Positions 49,304 through 59,780 are shown, counted from the stretch's first letter. The stretch: DNA of 64,000 nt from Marinomonas rhodophyticola (GCF_026113935.1 NZ_JAPEUL010000007.1:62001-126000); one strand, 5' to 3'. A program made the numbers and translations. The notes: a model not told the origin generated them from the letters alone.

Positions 49304-50917
49304 TTATTGAATAATCTCTGGTCCCATTATGCTGTATGGCAGAGCGGTAGACAGTGCTGGAATGTAAGTGACCATTATCAAGAATACCATCAAGACCAAC
49401 ACGAACGGCATAGCGGCTTTTACTACGCGAGCTAAACTCATGCCGGTGATACTCGAGGTCACAAATAGGTTTAGACCAATAGGTGGCGTGATCATACCGA
49501 TTTCCATGTTTACCACCATGATGATACCTAGATGAATAGGGTCTACGCCTAGCTCCATCGCAATCGGGAAGACGATAGGGGCCACGATAACCAATAGGCC
49601 TGACGGCTCCATGAACTGACCACCAATTAACAACAAGATGTTAACGGCGATTAGGAAGGTAAACCAGTTAAAGCCAACGTCGAGCATCCACTCAGTGATG
49701 GCTTGCGGAATACGTTCTGCTGATAAGGTGTGGGCAAACAACAAGGCGTTAGCGATGATAAACATCAGCATCACAGTTGTTTTTGTGCCTTCAAGCATGA
49801 CTTTACGAGATTCTTCACCGAACAAAGAAGGGAAAAAACCACGTAGCATCATAGACAAGTTACGTCCCCAAATTGGCGTTCCAGCGGCCAAACAAGCTCC
49901 GACTGATTCTTCCAATTTGCTGGAGCGTTTGTAGACATAAAAAATCGCGATGATAACGGACATAATCGCGCCCCAAAGTGCCCGGTCACCACCTGTCACG
50001 GTTTCACTGCTTGCGAACGCAAAGAAAGACATGATTTCCCACACTAGGAAGAAAGATACCCCATAGACCATGCCGTTAAAGCCAACACGTGCATGAGGAG
50101 CGTCTTCGTCGTTCGTCCACGTTTTACCTTTCAATGGTCCCATGTCGCGATAAACAAACAAAGCGATAAACATGGAATAAACAGCAGCCACAACAGCGGC
50201 TTCTGTTGGTGTAAAGACACCACCGTAAATACCACCCATGATAATCACAACTAGGAATAAGCCCCAGCCTGCTTCTTTGCCACCTTTAACGATATGACTG
50301 AAGCCTTTCCATTCTTCTGCTGGTAGATTTTTTATGCGAGCGACTACATAAATTGCCAGCATCAGCATACCGCCTGCGATTAGGCCTGGAATCACCCCTG
50401 CTAAGAACATACGTCCAACAGAAACGTTAACAGACGCCGCATAAACCACCATAACGATAGAGGGCGGAATCAAAATCCCTAATGTACCCGCGTTGGCAAT
50501 AATACCGGCCGCAAAGTCTTTTGAGTAACCCACTTGTACCATGCCTGCGATGGCAATGGTACCAATGGCAACCACTGTGGCTGGAGAAGAGCCAGATAAG
50601 GCTGCGAACATCATACAAGCCAATACCGACGCCATGGCTAAACCACCGCGGAAGTGACCAACGCTGGCGATTGCAAAGTTGATGAGTCGCTTAGCCACGC
50701 CCCCCGTCGACATATAAGACGAGGCAATGATGAAAAACGGGATAGCCAACAAGGTATAATGCTGACCAACCCCAAACAGAGAAATTGCTACGGATGACAG
50801 TGAATCGTGTGAGAAAAAAGCAATAAATAGTATGGACGATAAGCCCAATGAGATACCAACCGGCAAGCCGATAAACAGCAGGACGATTACCAATAAAAAG
50901 AGAATAAGTGATTCCAC
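49304..50917 (-). CDS. dctM: TRAP C4-dicarboxylate transporter large permease DctM (extended form)
   Basis: 537 residues. DctM hallmarks: AIPFFIIASSYMSTGGVAKRL, LSGSSPATVVAIGTIA, LGILIPPSIVMVVYAAS, GVFTPTEAAVV and MITPPIGLNLFVTSS. It is about 100 residues longer than the usual 425-470 because of an insertion at residues about 261-372 with two additional hydrophobic spans and a cytoplasmic-looking charged stretch. Works with the adjacent dctQ and dctP; control by DctBD is likely. Confidence 0.92.
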   Translation of the reverse strand: MESLILFLLVIVLLFIGLPVGISLGLSSILFIAFFSHDSLSSVAISLFGVGQHYTLLAIPFFIIASSYMSTGGVAKRLINFAIASVGHFRGGLAMASVLACMMFAALSGSSPATVVAIGTIAIAGMVQVGYSKDFAAGIIANAGTLGILIPPSIVMVVYAASVNVSVGRMFLAGVIPGLIAGGMLMLAIYVVARIKNLPAEEWKGFSHIVKGGKEAGWGLFLVVIIMGGIYGGVFTPTEAAVVAAVYSMFIALFVYRDMGPLKGKTWTNDEDAPHARVGFNGMVYGVSFFLVWEIMSFFAFASSETVTGGDRALWGAIMSVIIAIFYVYKRSSKLEESVGACLAAGTPIWGRNLSMMLRGFFPSLFGEESRKVMLEGTKTTVMLMFIIANALLFAHTLSAERIPQAITEWMLDVGFNWFTFLIAVNILLLIGGQFMEPSGLLVIVAPIVFPIAMELGVDPIHLGIIMVVNMEIGMITPPIGLNLFVTSSITGMSLARVVKAAMPFVLVLMVFLIMVTYIPALSTALPYSIMGPEIIQ

Positions 50918-50932
50918 AATGAAGCTCCTGCG

Positions 50933-51610
50933 CTAGTCTTTCAAGACGTTTTGGTTTTCTTTAACAAGATCTTGTGCCTCATGGCCACTGATCAGCATGC
51001 TGCGTTTGTCTCGCGCAATATCAATAAATGCTTGTAAAGAACGATAAGAAAGTAACGCTAAACTGATAGGCAGAACAACCAGCACAAGCCAACGATGTAC
51101 GCGAGGTCGCAAACCAAATAACTCTTGTACGAACTCTGGATAACGCAACTCCTCAGAGCCTATGCCAATTTTGAACATCTTCAACCAGTATTCGATAGCG
51201 CCACCGCTAACATTGACGCCAAGCATTGCCAACCAAGTTGAATCAAGCAGGATTAAGCCATATAGCATCGCAGCTGCAGCACCGATTAAAGACAAAGTTT
51301 TTGCTGTACGCTTAGGAACAGCATTCAGCACAATGTCGACACCAAGGTGAAGATTGGTTTTGATGCCGTAACTCATGCCTAATAAAATGAGCCAAGAGAA
51401 AGCCACCATATTAAATTCTAACGCAGCATCCCAGCCGGTATTAAACCCATAACGAGCAATGACCTGGCCAAAAGAGACAGCCATAATAGACGAAATCACT
51501 AGGACCAAAAGGTTTTCTTCTGCTCGTTCCATGACTTTGGGGAAGCGTTTTTCTAGTACCCAAAGAATGAATATAAAAATAAGTAAATAAAGGTGCGGCC
51601 AATATGCCAT
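50933..51610 (-). CDS. dctQ: TRAP C4-dicarboxylate transporter small permease DctQ
   Basis: 225 residues with four main spans and a charged C-terminal tail of about 30 residues. GTNLHLGVDIVLNAVP-type region (here KTNLHLGVDIVLNAVPKRTAK) is the usual DctQ motif. It lies 15 bases before dctM. The insert around IEYWLKMFKIGIGSEELRY makes it a little longer than average. Confidence 0.9.
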   Translation of the reverse strand: MAYWPHLYLLIFIFILWVLEKRFPKVMERAEENLLVLVISSIMAVSFGQVIARYGFNTGWDAALEFNMVAFSWLILLGMSYGIKTNLHLGVDIVLNAVPKRTAKTLSLIGAAAAMLYGLILLDSTWLAMLGVNVSGGAIEYWLKMFKIGIGSEELRYPEFVQELFGLRPRVHRWLVLVVLPISLALLSYRSLQAFIDIARDKRSMLISGHEAQDLVKENQNVLKD

Positions 51611-51724
51611 GGGGGTCTCCTAGTATTAAGTGGACCAGTACAAAATAGTAAGCAGTGTGTTGGTGTGCTTTGCGTCAGCGTTGGCTAGCGATAGGTATTT
51701 AAAAGTACGCAACACAACCACAAA

Positions 51725-51746
51725 AGCTGACCCGTTAGGGTCAGCT
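51725..51746 (-). other. Strong hairpin between dctP and dctQ
   Basis: AGCTGACCC and GGGTCAGCT form a perfect 9-base stem with a four-base loop. On the minus strand TTTTG follows. It is likely an attenuator or mRNA-stabilising stem that keeps dctP expression above that of the permease genes. Confidence 0.65.
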
Positions 51747-51766
51747 GGATTGCTGGAAAAAAGTGA

Positions 51767-52759
51767 TTATGCGCCGGCAGCAGCGTCGATCAAATCTTTA
51801 CCAATGTAGCTTTCAAATTGTTGCCAAACAGGTTTCATCGTGTTCACCCACTCTTGGCGTTGCTCAGGCGTTAAGTAGTTAATTTTACCGCCAGCTTTAA
51901 CGATATTATCGCGATTTTCTTCTTCTGCCGCTTTCACACTTAGGTTTGCTTCTTGAGTGACTTCGTCCGCAATTTGCACGAATTGCTCACGGTCTTCAGG
52001 AGAAAGGCTCTTTAGGAATTCAGAGGACGTCATAAATAAGTAAGCAAGCAACTGATGGTTTGTATCGGTTGTGCTGTCTTGTACTTCATAGAACTTTTGT
52101 GTGTAGATATTTGACCAAGTGTTCTCTTGACCATCTACAACACCAGTTTGTAACGCGCCGTATACTTCTGAAAATGCCATCGCTTGTGGTGATGCGCCCA
52201 TTGCCGCAATCATTTGCTTCGCAACATCAGAGGTTTGTACACGGAACTTCATGCCTTTCGCGTCGCTAGGAACCAATAGAGGCTTCTTAGCGGAGAAATA
52301 TTTCATGCCTGACATCCAGTAACCCAAACCAACAAAACCCGCATACTCGTCCATTTCGGTTAATAGCGCTTTGCCTTCTTTGGTTTTTGTAAAGCGAATG
52401 GCATGGTCCATGTCTTTAAAAATAAACGGAAGATCGAATACACCGTATTTGTCTGTATAAGAACCGAATTTAGAAAGAGAAGGGGCAAGCAGTTGTACGT
52501 CGCCTAATAGTAGGGCTTCCAATTCTTTAGAGTCACCAAATAGTGTGGAGTTCGGGAAAACTTCAACACACAATTTGCCATTCATTTCTTTGTTTACGCG
52601 GTCTGCGAAATTATTTGCAGCAACCACTTTAGGGTGAGTTGTACCGCCAGTTACATGGCTGAATTTTACAACGCGTTCACCTGGATCGCAGTTTGCAATT
52701 GCAGTACTAGCAGAAAGTGCAAGTGCCAAAGAGGTAAGAGCAAGGCTGATTTTTTTCAT
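51767..52759 (-). CDS. dctP: TRAP C4-dicarboxylate-binding protein DctP
   Basis: 330 residues with a signal peptide ending near TAIA. Family segments: VVKFSHVTGGTTHPKVVAA, the ligand-carboxylate Arg in KGMKFRVQTSDV, and YGALQTGVVDGQENTWSN. Periplasmic receptor for malate, fumarate or succinate, by analogy with DctP of other bacteria. First gene of dctPQM, transcribed on the minus strand. Confidence 0.94.
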   Translation of the reverse strand: MKKISLALTSLALALSASTAIANCDPGERVVKFSHVTGGTTHPKVVAANNFADRVNKEMNGKLCVEVFPNSTLFGDSKELEALLLGDVQLLAPSLSKFGSYTDKYGVFDLPFIFKDMDHAIRFTKTKEGKALLTEMDEYAGFVGLGYWMSGMKYFSAKKPLLVPSDAKGMKFRVQTSDVAKQMIAAMGASPQAMAFSEVYGALQTGVVDGQENTWSNIYTQKFYEVQDSTTDTNHQLLAYLFMTSSEFLKSLSPEDREQFVQIADEVTQEANLSVKAAEEENRDNIVKAGGKINYLTPEQRQEWVNTMKPVWQQFESYIGKDLIDAAAGA

Positions 52760-52847
52760 TGTTATGAGACTCCAAAAACTGAATTATTATTGTTTACCTG
52801 GTTTTTAGCCTGATATTCATCTCACTTTTTACGTAAGAAACAGGCAG

Positions 52848-52863
52848 AGCAAAACAGGTGACG
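52848..52863 (-). promoter_or_regulatory. Possible sigma54 promoter of dctPQM
   Basis: On the minus strand CGTCACCTGTTTTGCT aligns with TGGCAC-N5-TTGCT at the correct spacing, with 4 of 6 matches in the -24 box (GT in place of GG) and a full TTGCT -12 box. It lies about 90 bases before dctP. The call draws on the presence of DctD, a sigma54 activator. Confidence 0.35.
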
Positions 52864-53030
52864 CTAACCATACTCTTTACACAATCTATGCCAAGTCTTT
52901 ATTTTTTTGTAGGCTAATGATTTTTATGGTTATTTTATTTTATTTTGGATATTTTTATTACTGTGAAGTCATTAAGTAGGTGGAATTACGCACATGATAG
53001 AAAAACGAATGGGTGGAATATCGCCTATTT

Positions 53031-55133
53031 TTAAAACAGTTTCTTTTGTAAAAGGCTTTTGAAGCTTTGGTGCATGGCTTTTTTGCCTGATAATTGCGCA
53101 TTTTGCAGCGTTGGTTTGGTTTCACGTCCTAACGCCACTTCTAGAGCCAGTTTTTCGGTTGGGTTATTAGGGCTGAGTAGACCCTTAAGGGTAAGAAACA
53201 GCATTGCTTTTAGAAAAACGGCACGAATGCTATCGAATGGACGATGGTGCTCTACAAATAGCACAATATCCTGTAAATCCTGTTCTGATAGTTGGGCTAA
53301 AGCGGGAAGGTTTTCCCGTAAGTCACATTTTGGGGTCAAAATAAGCATGATCAAATTCGTTGCTAGGTCAGAATACTGCAGCAATAAATTAAGTAAGAAA
53401 TGTTCAATGAAGCGAGTCCCGCCAAGCAATGGCTAGCTTACTGGCTTGTTCTGTTATTGGCTTTACCATCATTAAAGAATAGCAGCCACTGGCCTTGTCT
53501 TTTGCTGTGCCGAGACGAACTGGAACATAGCCATTTTTGAGCCAAAAAGACACCACATCATAGCTTGCGGCAAAGCTAGTGCAAAGAAAGTCACAACCTT
53601 CACTGGCGCTATTTTCCACATAAGTAAGTAATTGACTGGCTAGGCCTTTGTTTTGCTGAGTTTGCTCTGTGGCGATACGACTAATGCGCCAATAGCGGTA
53701 TTGTCCTGCGTTATTAATGCCTTCATGGGCTAGTAAAGATTGCGCTACTAAATGGCCTCTCGGTCGACGTTTTCCTTGCATGACCTCTTGGCTAAGTGCG
53801 GCTGGTAAATCCCCTTCTTCGGTAATAATGGCAACACTTTGGACTTGGTCTTTATCGAGCAAAAGGTAAGTTGACACAGAAGGGTCGTCTAATATCCAGC
53901 GCAGGTTATCAGGTGATGTTTGATAGTGAGCGCTTACCAGTAGGTTAAAGGTATCAGCGAGCTTGTCTGAGTGCGTTAACCAATTTTCACCAGTGAGGCG
54001 TTTGAATTCTGTTGCTGGTTTGGTTGTGTTTTCATCAATACTATCGATAGTGTGTGAGTCGGTAGCGGCTAGAAAAAAGCAATCATTGATCCAATTTTCC
54101 AGTGGGTCATTTCCCCCCATCGAATGGGCTGATTTAATGTGAGCTCCTGTAGCGCTAAGTTTTGTGTGGTTTTTTGCACGGATAAGTCGTGACAAAACCG
54201 TATGCCAAAACCTTTGCCAGCGCCTTCATAGCCATAATTCGTTGTGCTAAATAAGCAATGTGTGGCTTTTTTATTTAAGGCCATGAGCATAGGTAAAGGA
54301 ATCATGGCTGCTTCGTCGATAAAGAGAAAATCCCACTCAGTAGGGGCATTGATGAGGGCATCAGGCGCGAAAAAAGGCAGTTCATACTCTATGCCGATTT
54401 GGCTCAGAGTGCTTTCGAAACGAGATCGCAGAGAGAGGATCGCCTCTTGGTTCGGCGCGGTAATGGCTACACGTCTGCCACGTCCTAACAGCTTGGCTAA
54501 GCTGTCGCCTAATAAGGTCGATTTTCCTCGACCTCGGGGAGCAATTAATACATAGGATTTGGCCAGTTCTGCCAATAAACACGACTGAGCTTCCGCTTGT
54601 TCTTGGGTTAGCGGCGCGTTAGGTTCTATTGGTTTTAAAGCCGGTAACGGGTTTACGCTATGTTTTTTGTTCTTACTAGAGCGTAATAGTGTAAAAGGTG
54701 ATGTCTCGTCTTGTAATTTATTCAGCAGGTAATGCTTAAAATACGATGTGACCTGTTCTGGTTCATAAGGCCAAGGTAAATATCTCGATAAGTCTTGATC
54801 TGCCATTGACAACCACTCGTCATTAGGCAGTGCAATGGCAAAGAGGCCATTGCCTCGAACCGTACCAGACAAAATAGCCAATGCACTCGCCGATACACCA
54901 TGAGTCAAATCCACCAAAATAGCCTCATGACTGCGACCAAGCTGCTGGAGAGCTTGTTTAAAGGAGCAGGTTATAAAAGGGGTGGTAGAAGACAGGAGTG
55001 CCGTATCGTACTGGCTAACATCATACGCCGCGACCAAGGGAGTAGAAAAATGTTTACTAAGAGTCAGAAAGTCAGACAACACCTCGTTGGGCGAGCCTTT
55101 TAAGAGAAAACAATGGCGATGGTGGTCAGACAT
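53031..55133 (-). CDS. tmcA: tRNA(Met) cytidine acetyltransferase TmcA (two frameshifts)
   Basis: About 700 residues. N-terminal DUF1726 domain; helicase-like ATPase with Walker A APRGRGKSTLLGD and DEAA box FLFIDEAAMIP; GNAT acetyltransferase domain with RISRIATEQTQQNKGLASQL; and a C-terminal tail. It forms N4-acetylcytidine at the wobble base of elongator tRNA-Met. Reading shifts in a run of six C (54113-54118), joining PIRWG to GNDPLENWINDCF, and near 53412-53418, joining AIAWRDS to FIEHFLLNLLLQY. Start at 55133 (MSDHHRHCF) fits the domain. Confidence 0.9.
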
Positions 55134-55146
55134 ATCAATAAAATTT

Positions 55147-55181
55147 CCTTGTGGTCGCATTATCATACTGTGACCACAAGG
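55147..55181. other. Perfect 10-base inverted repeat upstream of tmcA
   Basis: CCTTGTGGTC (55147-55156) and GACCACAAGG (55172-55181) are perfectly complementary over a 15-base spacer. It lies between the prpD stop and the tmcA start. The AAGG ribosome-binding bases of tmcA are in the proximal arm. There is no T tract. Confidence 0.6.
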
Positions 55182-55214
55182 CAGAGCCAATGAATGTTTG
55201 CAGGATAAATACGC

Positions 55215-56702
55215 TTACGCGATGACAAATAAATCCATGAAGCGGTTTACCGCAGTGTTTTCAAGGGCTTTTTGATCCTTGCAAAGGGCAAAAATGTTTT
55301 GGCATTGATGACTTGGGAAGCGCGTTGCTAGGTTGTTTTTAAACTTCTGCTCTAATAACGGGATGCCTTCTTCACGACGACGACGGTGTCCGACTGGGTA
55401 TTCTACCACCACTTCTTCGGTGCTACTGCCATCTTTAAAGAACACCTGAATGGCATTGGCAATCGAACGTTTGTCGGCTTCTAGATATTCGGCTGTGAAG
55501 CGTTTGTCTTCGACGATTTCCATTTTGTTACGCAGCTCATCGATGATGGGATTGGCCGCATGAAAGTCATCCTCGTAATGTTCAGCGATCAAGTTACCAA
55601 AGGCCAGTGGCACAGCAGCCATGTATTGCAAGCAATGATCGCGGTCGGCGGCATTCGCCAAAGGACCGGATTTGGAAATAATACGAATCGCCGATTCATG
55701 AGTACGAATCACGATCTTGTCGATGTCGGCTAAACGGTCTTTCACCAAAGGATGCAAGGTCACCGCGGCTTCGGCTGCTGTTTGGGCATGGAATTCGGCT
55801 GGGAATGAGATCTTAAACAAGACGTTTTCCATCACATAAGTGCCGTAATCTTGCGAGAAAGAAAACTGACGTTTGTCATTCGGCTTAATGGCTTGGTCTT
55901 TGTTGGTTTTTGAGAAAGATACGTCATAAAAGCCCCATTGATCAGCCGTTAGTACACCAGGAATGCCCATTTCACCTCGCATCGACATGTCCGCTAAGCG
56001 CACCGCGCGGGACGTGGCATCACCCGCTGCCCAAGATTTACGTGAGCCAGCGTTTGGCGCATGACGATAAGTACGTAAAGCCGAGCCATCGACCCAAGCT
56101 TGAGAAATTGCCGCCATGATTTGCTCCCTGTCGCCTCCCATCATTTTGGTAACGACCGCCGTAGAAGCGACTCGTACTAAGAGCACGTGGCACAGACCAA
56201 CACGATTGAACGAGTTTTCAAGCGCAATAACACCTTGTATTTCATGGGCCATGACCATGGCTTCTAGCACTTCGCGCATGGTCATTGGGCTGTCGCCCTT
56301 TGATAGTCGAACTTGTGACAGATGATCGGCTACCGACAAAATGCCACCTAAGTTATCGGAAGGATGCCCCCATTCTGCTGCTAACCAAGTGTCGTTGTAA
56401 TCTAACCAGCGAATAATACAACCAATGTCCCACGCCGCTTTTACTGGATCGAGAGACAAAGACGTGCCCGGTACACGAGCACCATTTGGTACGACAGTAC
56501 CTTGTACAATTGGGCCAAGGTGCTTGGTACATTCTGGGAAGCGTAGGGCGAGTAAGCCGCAGCCGAGCGTATCCATTAAACAGTTACGGGCTGTGTCGAG
56601 GGCTTCTTGGCTTTCTACTTTAAAGTTCAGTACATAATCTGCGATGTCTTGAATGACTTGGTCGTAATCCGGGCGGTTGTTTAAATCTACGTTAGCACTC
56701 AT
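55215..56702 (-). CDS. prpD: 2-methylcitrate dehydratase PrpD
   Basis: 495 residues of the MmgE/PrpD family, close to the usual length. Recognisable segments include [49 protein letters not shown] and the C-terminal [16 protein letters not shown]. It dehydrates 2-methylcitrate in propionate breakdown. Third gene of prpBCD, after prpC by about 40 bases. No acnD/prpF genes are seen here, so PrpD should act with a general aconitase. Confidence 0.95.
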   Translation of the reverse strand: MSANVDLNNRPDYDQVIQDIADYVLNFKVESQEALDTARNCLMDTLGCGLLALRFPECTKHLGPIVQGTVVPNGARVPGTSLSLDPVKAAWDIGCIIRWLDYNDTWLAAEWGHPSDNLGGILSVADHLSQVRLSKGDSPMTMREVLEAMVMAHEIQGVIALENSFNRVGLCHVLLVRVASTAVVTKMMGGDREQIMAAISQAWVDGSALRTYRHAPNAGSRKSWAAGDATSRAVRLADMSMRGEMGIPGVLTADQWGFYDVSFSKTNKDQAIKPNDKRQFSFSQDYGTYVMENVLFKISFPAEFHAQTAAEAAVTLHPLVKDRLADIDKIVIRTHESAIRIISKSGPLANAADRDHCLQYMAAVPLAFGNLIAEHYEDDFHAANPIIDELRNKMEIVEDKRFTAEYLEADKRSIANAIQVFFKDGSSTEEVVVEYPVGHRRRREEGIPLLEQKFKNNLATRFPSHQCQNIFALCKDQKALENTAVNRFMDLFVIA

Positions 56703-56742
56703 TTCTTTTCCTTAATCGTTAAATTTTAATGCTGATGTTGGC

Positions 56743-57883
56743 TCAATGACGGTCGTCGATGTCTATCCACTCAGAATGATCTGGTCCAATATAATCGGCG
56801 CTGGGACGAATAATGCGGTTGTTCGACCGTTGTTCCATTACGTGAGCTGCCCAGCCAGTCACGCGGGAGCATACGAAAATCGGTGTGAACAACTTGGTTG
56901 GAATTCCCATAAAGCGATAGGCGCTGGCGTGAAAAAAATCGGCGTTACAGAAGAGTTTTTTCTCGCGCCACATCACGGCTTCGCAACGTTCTGACACAGC
57001 ATATAAATGGTCGTCGCCGACGTCTTCGCTGAGCTTTTTGGCCCACTTTTTAATGATGTCATTGCGTGGATCGCGCTCACTGTAAATAGCGTGACCAAAG
57101 CCCATGACTTTTTCTTTATTGGCGAGTTTTTGCATCAAGGCCGCTTCGGCATCGTCTGGGGTTTTCCATGGTTCTATCATGTCCATCGCGGCTTCATTTG
57201 CACCACCGTGAAGGGGGCCGCGTAAGCTACCAATACCGCCAGTGACGCAAGAATACATATCAGACAAGGTGGAAGCACAAACGCGGGCGGTAAAGGTGGA
57301 CGCGTTGAATTCGTGCTCTGCGTACAAGATCAAAGACGCATTCATCACTTGCGTATGAAGAGCACTTGGCTCTTTGTCATGCAGCATAGTGAGGAAATGA
57401 CCAGCCAAAGAAGGCACGTTGGCATTGTGTGTATTAACGCGTACGCCATCGTGGGTGAAACGATACCAATAAACGACCATAGCCGGCAGCGTCGCGACCA
57501 ATCGATCCGCGGTATGCAGCGCTAGCGAAGGTTGCTTTTCAAACGGCAGCTCGAGACTCTAGATTACCTAAAAAGGAGCAGCCAGTGCGCATCACATCCA
57601 TTGGGTGTGCACTGGCCGGGATAAGTTCTAAGACCGCTTTTAGTTCTTCAGGCAAACTGCGTAAACTCATCAGTCTTTGCTCGTAATCGTGCAGTTGTGT
57701 GCGATTAGGTAATTTGCCGTACAGCAAGAGATACGCGACCTCTTCAAAACTCGCTTTGTCCGCTAAGACATCAATGTCGTAGCCGCGATAGGTTAATCCG
57801 GAGGCCGCTTTGCCAACGGTACAGAGTGCGGTTTCGCCTGCGCTTTGACCACGTAGGCCGGCGCCAGAAAGTACTTTAGCCAT
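56743..57883 (-). CDS. prpC: 2-methylcitrate synthase PrpC (one frameshift)
   Basis: About 380 residues of the short citrate synthase type. N-terminal GLRGQSAGETALCTVGKAASGLTYRGYDI and C-terminal catalytic motifs GPLHGGANEAAMDMI, MGFGHAIYSERDPRN and HASAYRFMGIP are present. It condenses propionyl-CoA with oxaloacetate. Reading shifts near 57538-57545, where SFLGNLESRAA continues as FEKQPSLALHTADRLVA. Both parts are canonical, so the shift is probably a sequence error. Confidence 0.93.
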
Positions 57884-57906
57884 TTTTCTACTCCTTTCAT
57901 TTATTG

Positions 57907-58785
57907 TTATTTCTTGGAGAAAAGTGCGTCTAATTTGTCTTCGTATTCATGGTAGTTGAGAAACTCATAAAGCTCATTACGGGTTTGCATACTGTCGACC
58001 ACATTGCGCTGGTGACCGTCATGTAATAAATGTTGGTACACGTTAAGTGCGGCTTTGTTCATGGCACGAAACGCACTCAGCGGATAAAGCACCAAATCTA
58101 CGCCAGCACTGGCCAATTCCTCTTTGCTGAACAGCGGCGTTGCGCCAAATTCGGTGATGTTTGCCAAGACAGGTACTTTTACGGCAGCGACAAATTCTTT
58201 GTATTGGCCCAAGGTGATCATGGCTTCTGGGAAAATCATATCGGCACCGGCTTCAACACAAGCAATGGCTCGCTCGATGGCCGATTCCATGCCTTCCACC
58301 GCCAAGGCATCAGTGCGCGCCATGATGACAAAGTTGCTATCCACACGAGCGTCTACGCAGGCTTTCACGCGATCGACCATTTCGTCTTGGCTGACAATGG
58401 CTTTGTTGGGGCGATGACCACAGCGCTTTTGCTGAACTTGATCTTCAATATGCACGGCCGCCGCGCCCGCTTTTTCCATTTGTTGAATGGTTCTGGTGAT
58501 GTTGAAAGCGCCACCAAAGCCAGTATCGATATCGACTAATAAGGGCAAGTTTGACGCTGAGGTAATGCGACGAACGTCCTCTAAGACATCGTGTAAATCT
58601 GTCATGCCAAGATCTGGCAAACCATAAGAAGCGTTCGCAACCCCGCCGCCTGATAAGTAAATGGCATGATGTCCCGTTTGTTCTGCCATCATAGCGCAAT
58701 AGGCATTTACGGCTCCTACCACTTGCAAAGGTGATTGAGTGGCAACCGCGTGCCTAAAACGGGCGCCTGCTGAAAGTCTTGTCAT
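57907..58785 (-). CDS. prpB: 2-methylisocitrate lyase PrpB
   Basis: 292 residues of the isocitrate-lyase/PEP-mutase fold. The signature KRCGHRPNK is present, and [14 protein letters not shown] and [11 protein letters not shown] carry metal and catalytic residues. It splits 2-methylisocitrate into pyruvate and succinate. Strong GAGGAG ribosome site. First structural gene of the operon after the GntR regulator. Confidence 0.95.
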   Translation of the reverse strand: MTRLSAGARFRHAVATQSPLQVVGAVNAYCAMMAEQTGHHAIYLSGGGVANASYGLPDLGMTDLHDVLEDVRRITSASNLPLLVDIDTGFGGAFNITRTIQQMEKAGAAAVHIEDQVQQKRCGHRPNKAIVSQDEMVDRVKACVDARVDSNFVIMARTDALAVEGMESAIERAIACVEAGADMIFPEAMITLGQYKEFVAAVKVPVLANITEFGATPLFSKEELASAGVDLVLYPLSAFRAMNKAALNVYQHLLHDGHQRNVVDSMQTRNELYEFLNYHEYEDKLDALFSKK

Positions 58786-58817
58786 GCTTGTCTCCTCTTA
58801 TTCTTGTTAATGTTTGG

Positions 58818-59507
58818 CTAACGTGAGGCTGCCGATGCCGCTTGGTGCATCGCTTGTTCGAGTAATTTACTGGCGCGGCTAATGTGGCGACGCATCAATA
58901 GTTCAGCCAGATCGCCTTCGTGATTGGCAATCGCGTCGAGAATGGCTTTGTGCTCGCGCAATGCTTGGCGTGGATCACTGCGTTGATCCGACGTATGGCG
59001 GCGATACATACGAATCACCGCATACAGTTCTTCTGTTAATAAACGAATCAGCTTGGCGTTGCCGCTGGCGTGGATGATGCGAAGGTGGAAGTCATCATTG
59101 CCGCCTTGTTGCACATAGTGTTCGTCTTGGTTGGCATCAAGGTGGGCTTGGTGTTTATCGAGTAATGCGTACAGACTGTGTATTTCATCCGCTGGCATCA
59201 TGGTGGCCGCCAATCGTGCCGCCATGCCTTCTAGCGCCTCGCGCATGGTGAAGGTATCCAGCATGTCTTGTGTATTCAGTTGGATAACACGAGCACCCAC
59301 ATTGGCGGTGCGTGTTACTAGACCAAGCCCTTCTAATTTTACAATGGCTTCTCTGAGCGGGCCGCGAGAAATGCCATATTGCTTGGCAAGTTCTGGTTCT
59401 GAGATTTTGCTGCCTTGGGGAATGTGACCCTGCACTATGGCATTGGTGAGTTGCTGAGCGATGTCTTCAGACAGGGTGGCGGACTTGATAGAAATAAGGT
59501 TGTTCAT
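58818..59507 (-). CDS. prpR: GntR-family (FadR-type) regulator of the prp operon
   Basis: About 229 residues. N-terminal GntR helix-turn-helix (GSKISEPELAKQYGISRGPLREAIVKLEGLGLV) and an all-helical FCD ligand domain with TMREALEGMAARLAATMM. It is immediately upstream of prpB on the same strand, and three GTCGAC-centred palindromes lie in its promoter region. It differs from the sigma54-type PrpR of E. coli. ATG 59507 is chosen over a TTG at 59516. Confidence 0.88.
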   Translation of the reverse strand: MNNLISIKSATLSEDIAQQLTNAIVQGHIPQGSKISEPELAKQYGISRGPLREAIVKLEGLGLVTRTANVGARVIQLNTQDMLDTFTMREALEGMAARLAATMMPADEIHSLYALLDKHQAHLDANQDEHYVQQGGNDDFHLRIIHASGNAKLIRLLTEELYAVIRMYRRHTSDQRSDPRQALREHKAILDAIANHEGDLAELLMRRHISRASKLLEQAMHQAASAASR

Positions 59508-59524
59508 AAAAGACAAATCGCTTT

Positions 59525-59536
59525 ATTGTTGACAAT
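59525..59536. promoter_or_regulatory. GntR/PrpR operator 1
   Basis: ATTGTTGACAAT, an 11-of-12 match to the ATTGTCGACAAT palindrome, located 18 bases upstream of the regulator start codon. Fits autorepression of the prp operon. Confidence 0.6.
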
Positions 59537-59577
59537 ATGTCTATTTATAGTGGGTTGTTTGGGTTTTATCAAGTTAG

Positions 59578-59589
59578 ATTGTCGACAAT
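59578..59589. promoter_or_regulatory. GntR/PrpR operator 2 (perfect palindrome)
   Basis: ATTGTCGACAAT, a perfect 12-base palindrome. From memory, this matches the motif reported for GntR-type PrpR in gammaproteobacteria. Confidence 0.68.
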
Positions 59590-59731
59590 TTTTCGTTTTT
59601 TCTCTTATCCTTTGGTCGTATGTCGCTTCTTTTTAATCTGTGTCATAGGTTGATAACGTGATGTTTATTAAGCATTTTTAGGTATTTTTTAATGGTATGC
59701 TGGGCGGGAGATAAAAAGCTGCTAGAGTTTA

Positions 59732-59743
59732 GTTGTCGACATA
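59732..59743. promoter_or_regulatory. GntR/PrpR operator 3 (partial)
   Basis: GTTGTCGACATA matches 9 of 12 positions of the same palindrome. It lies 38 bases upstream of the divergent small gene rather than near the prp promoter. Confidence 0.4.
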
Positions 59744-59780
59744 ACTGTTGATTTATCGGAAAAACAGATAGGGTAAAACC

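Noticed and set aside
53031-53429. An independent 132-residue hypothetical gene
   Set aside because: It continues the C-terminus of TmcA after a frameshift (AIAWRDS to FIEHFLLN).
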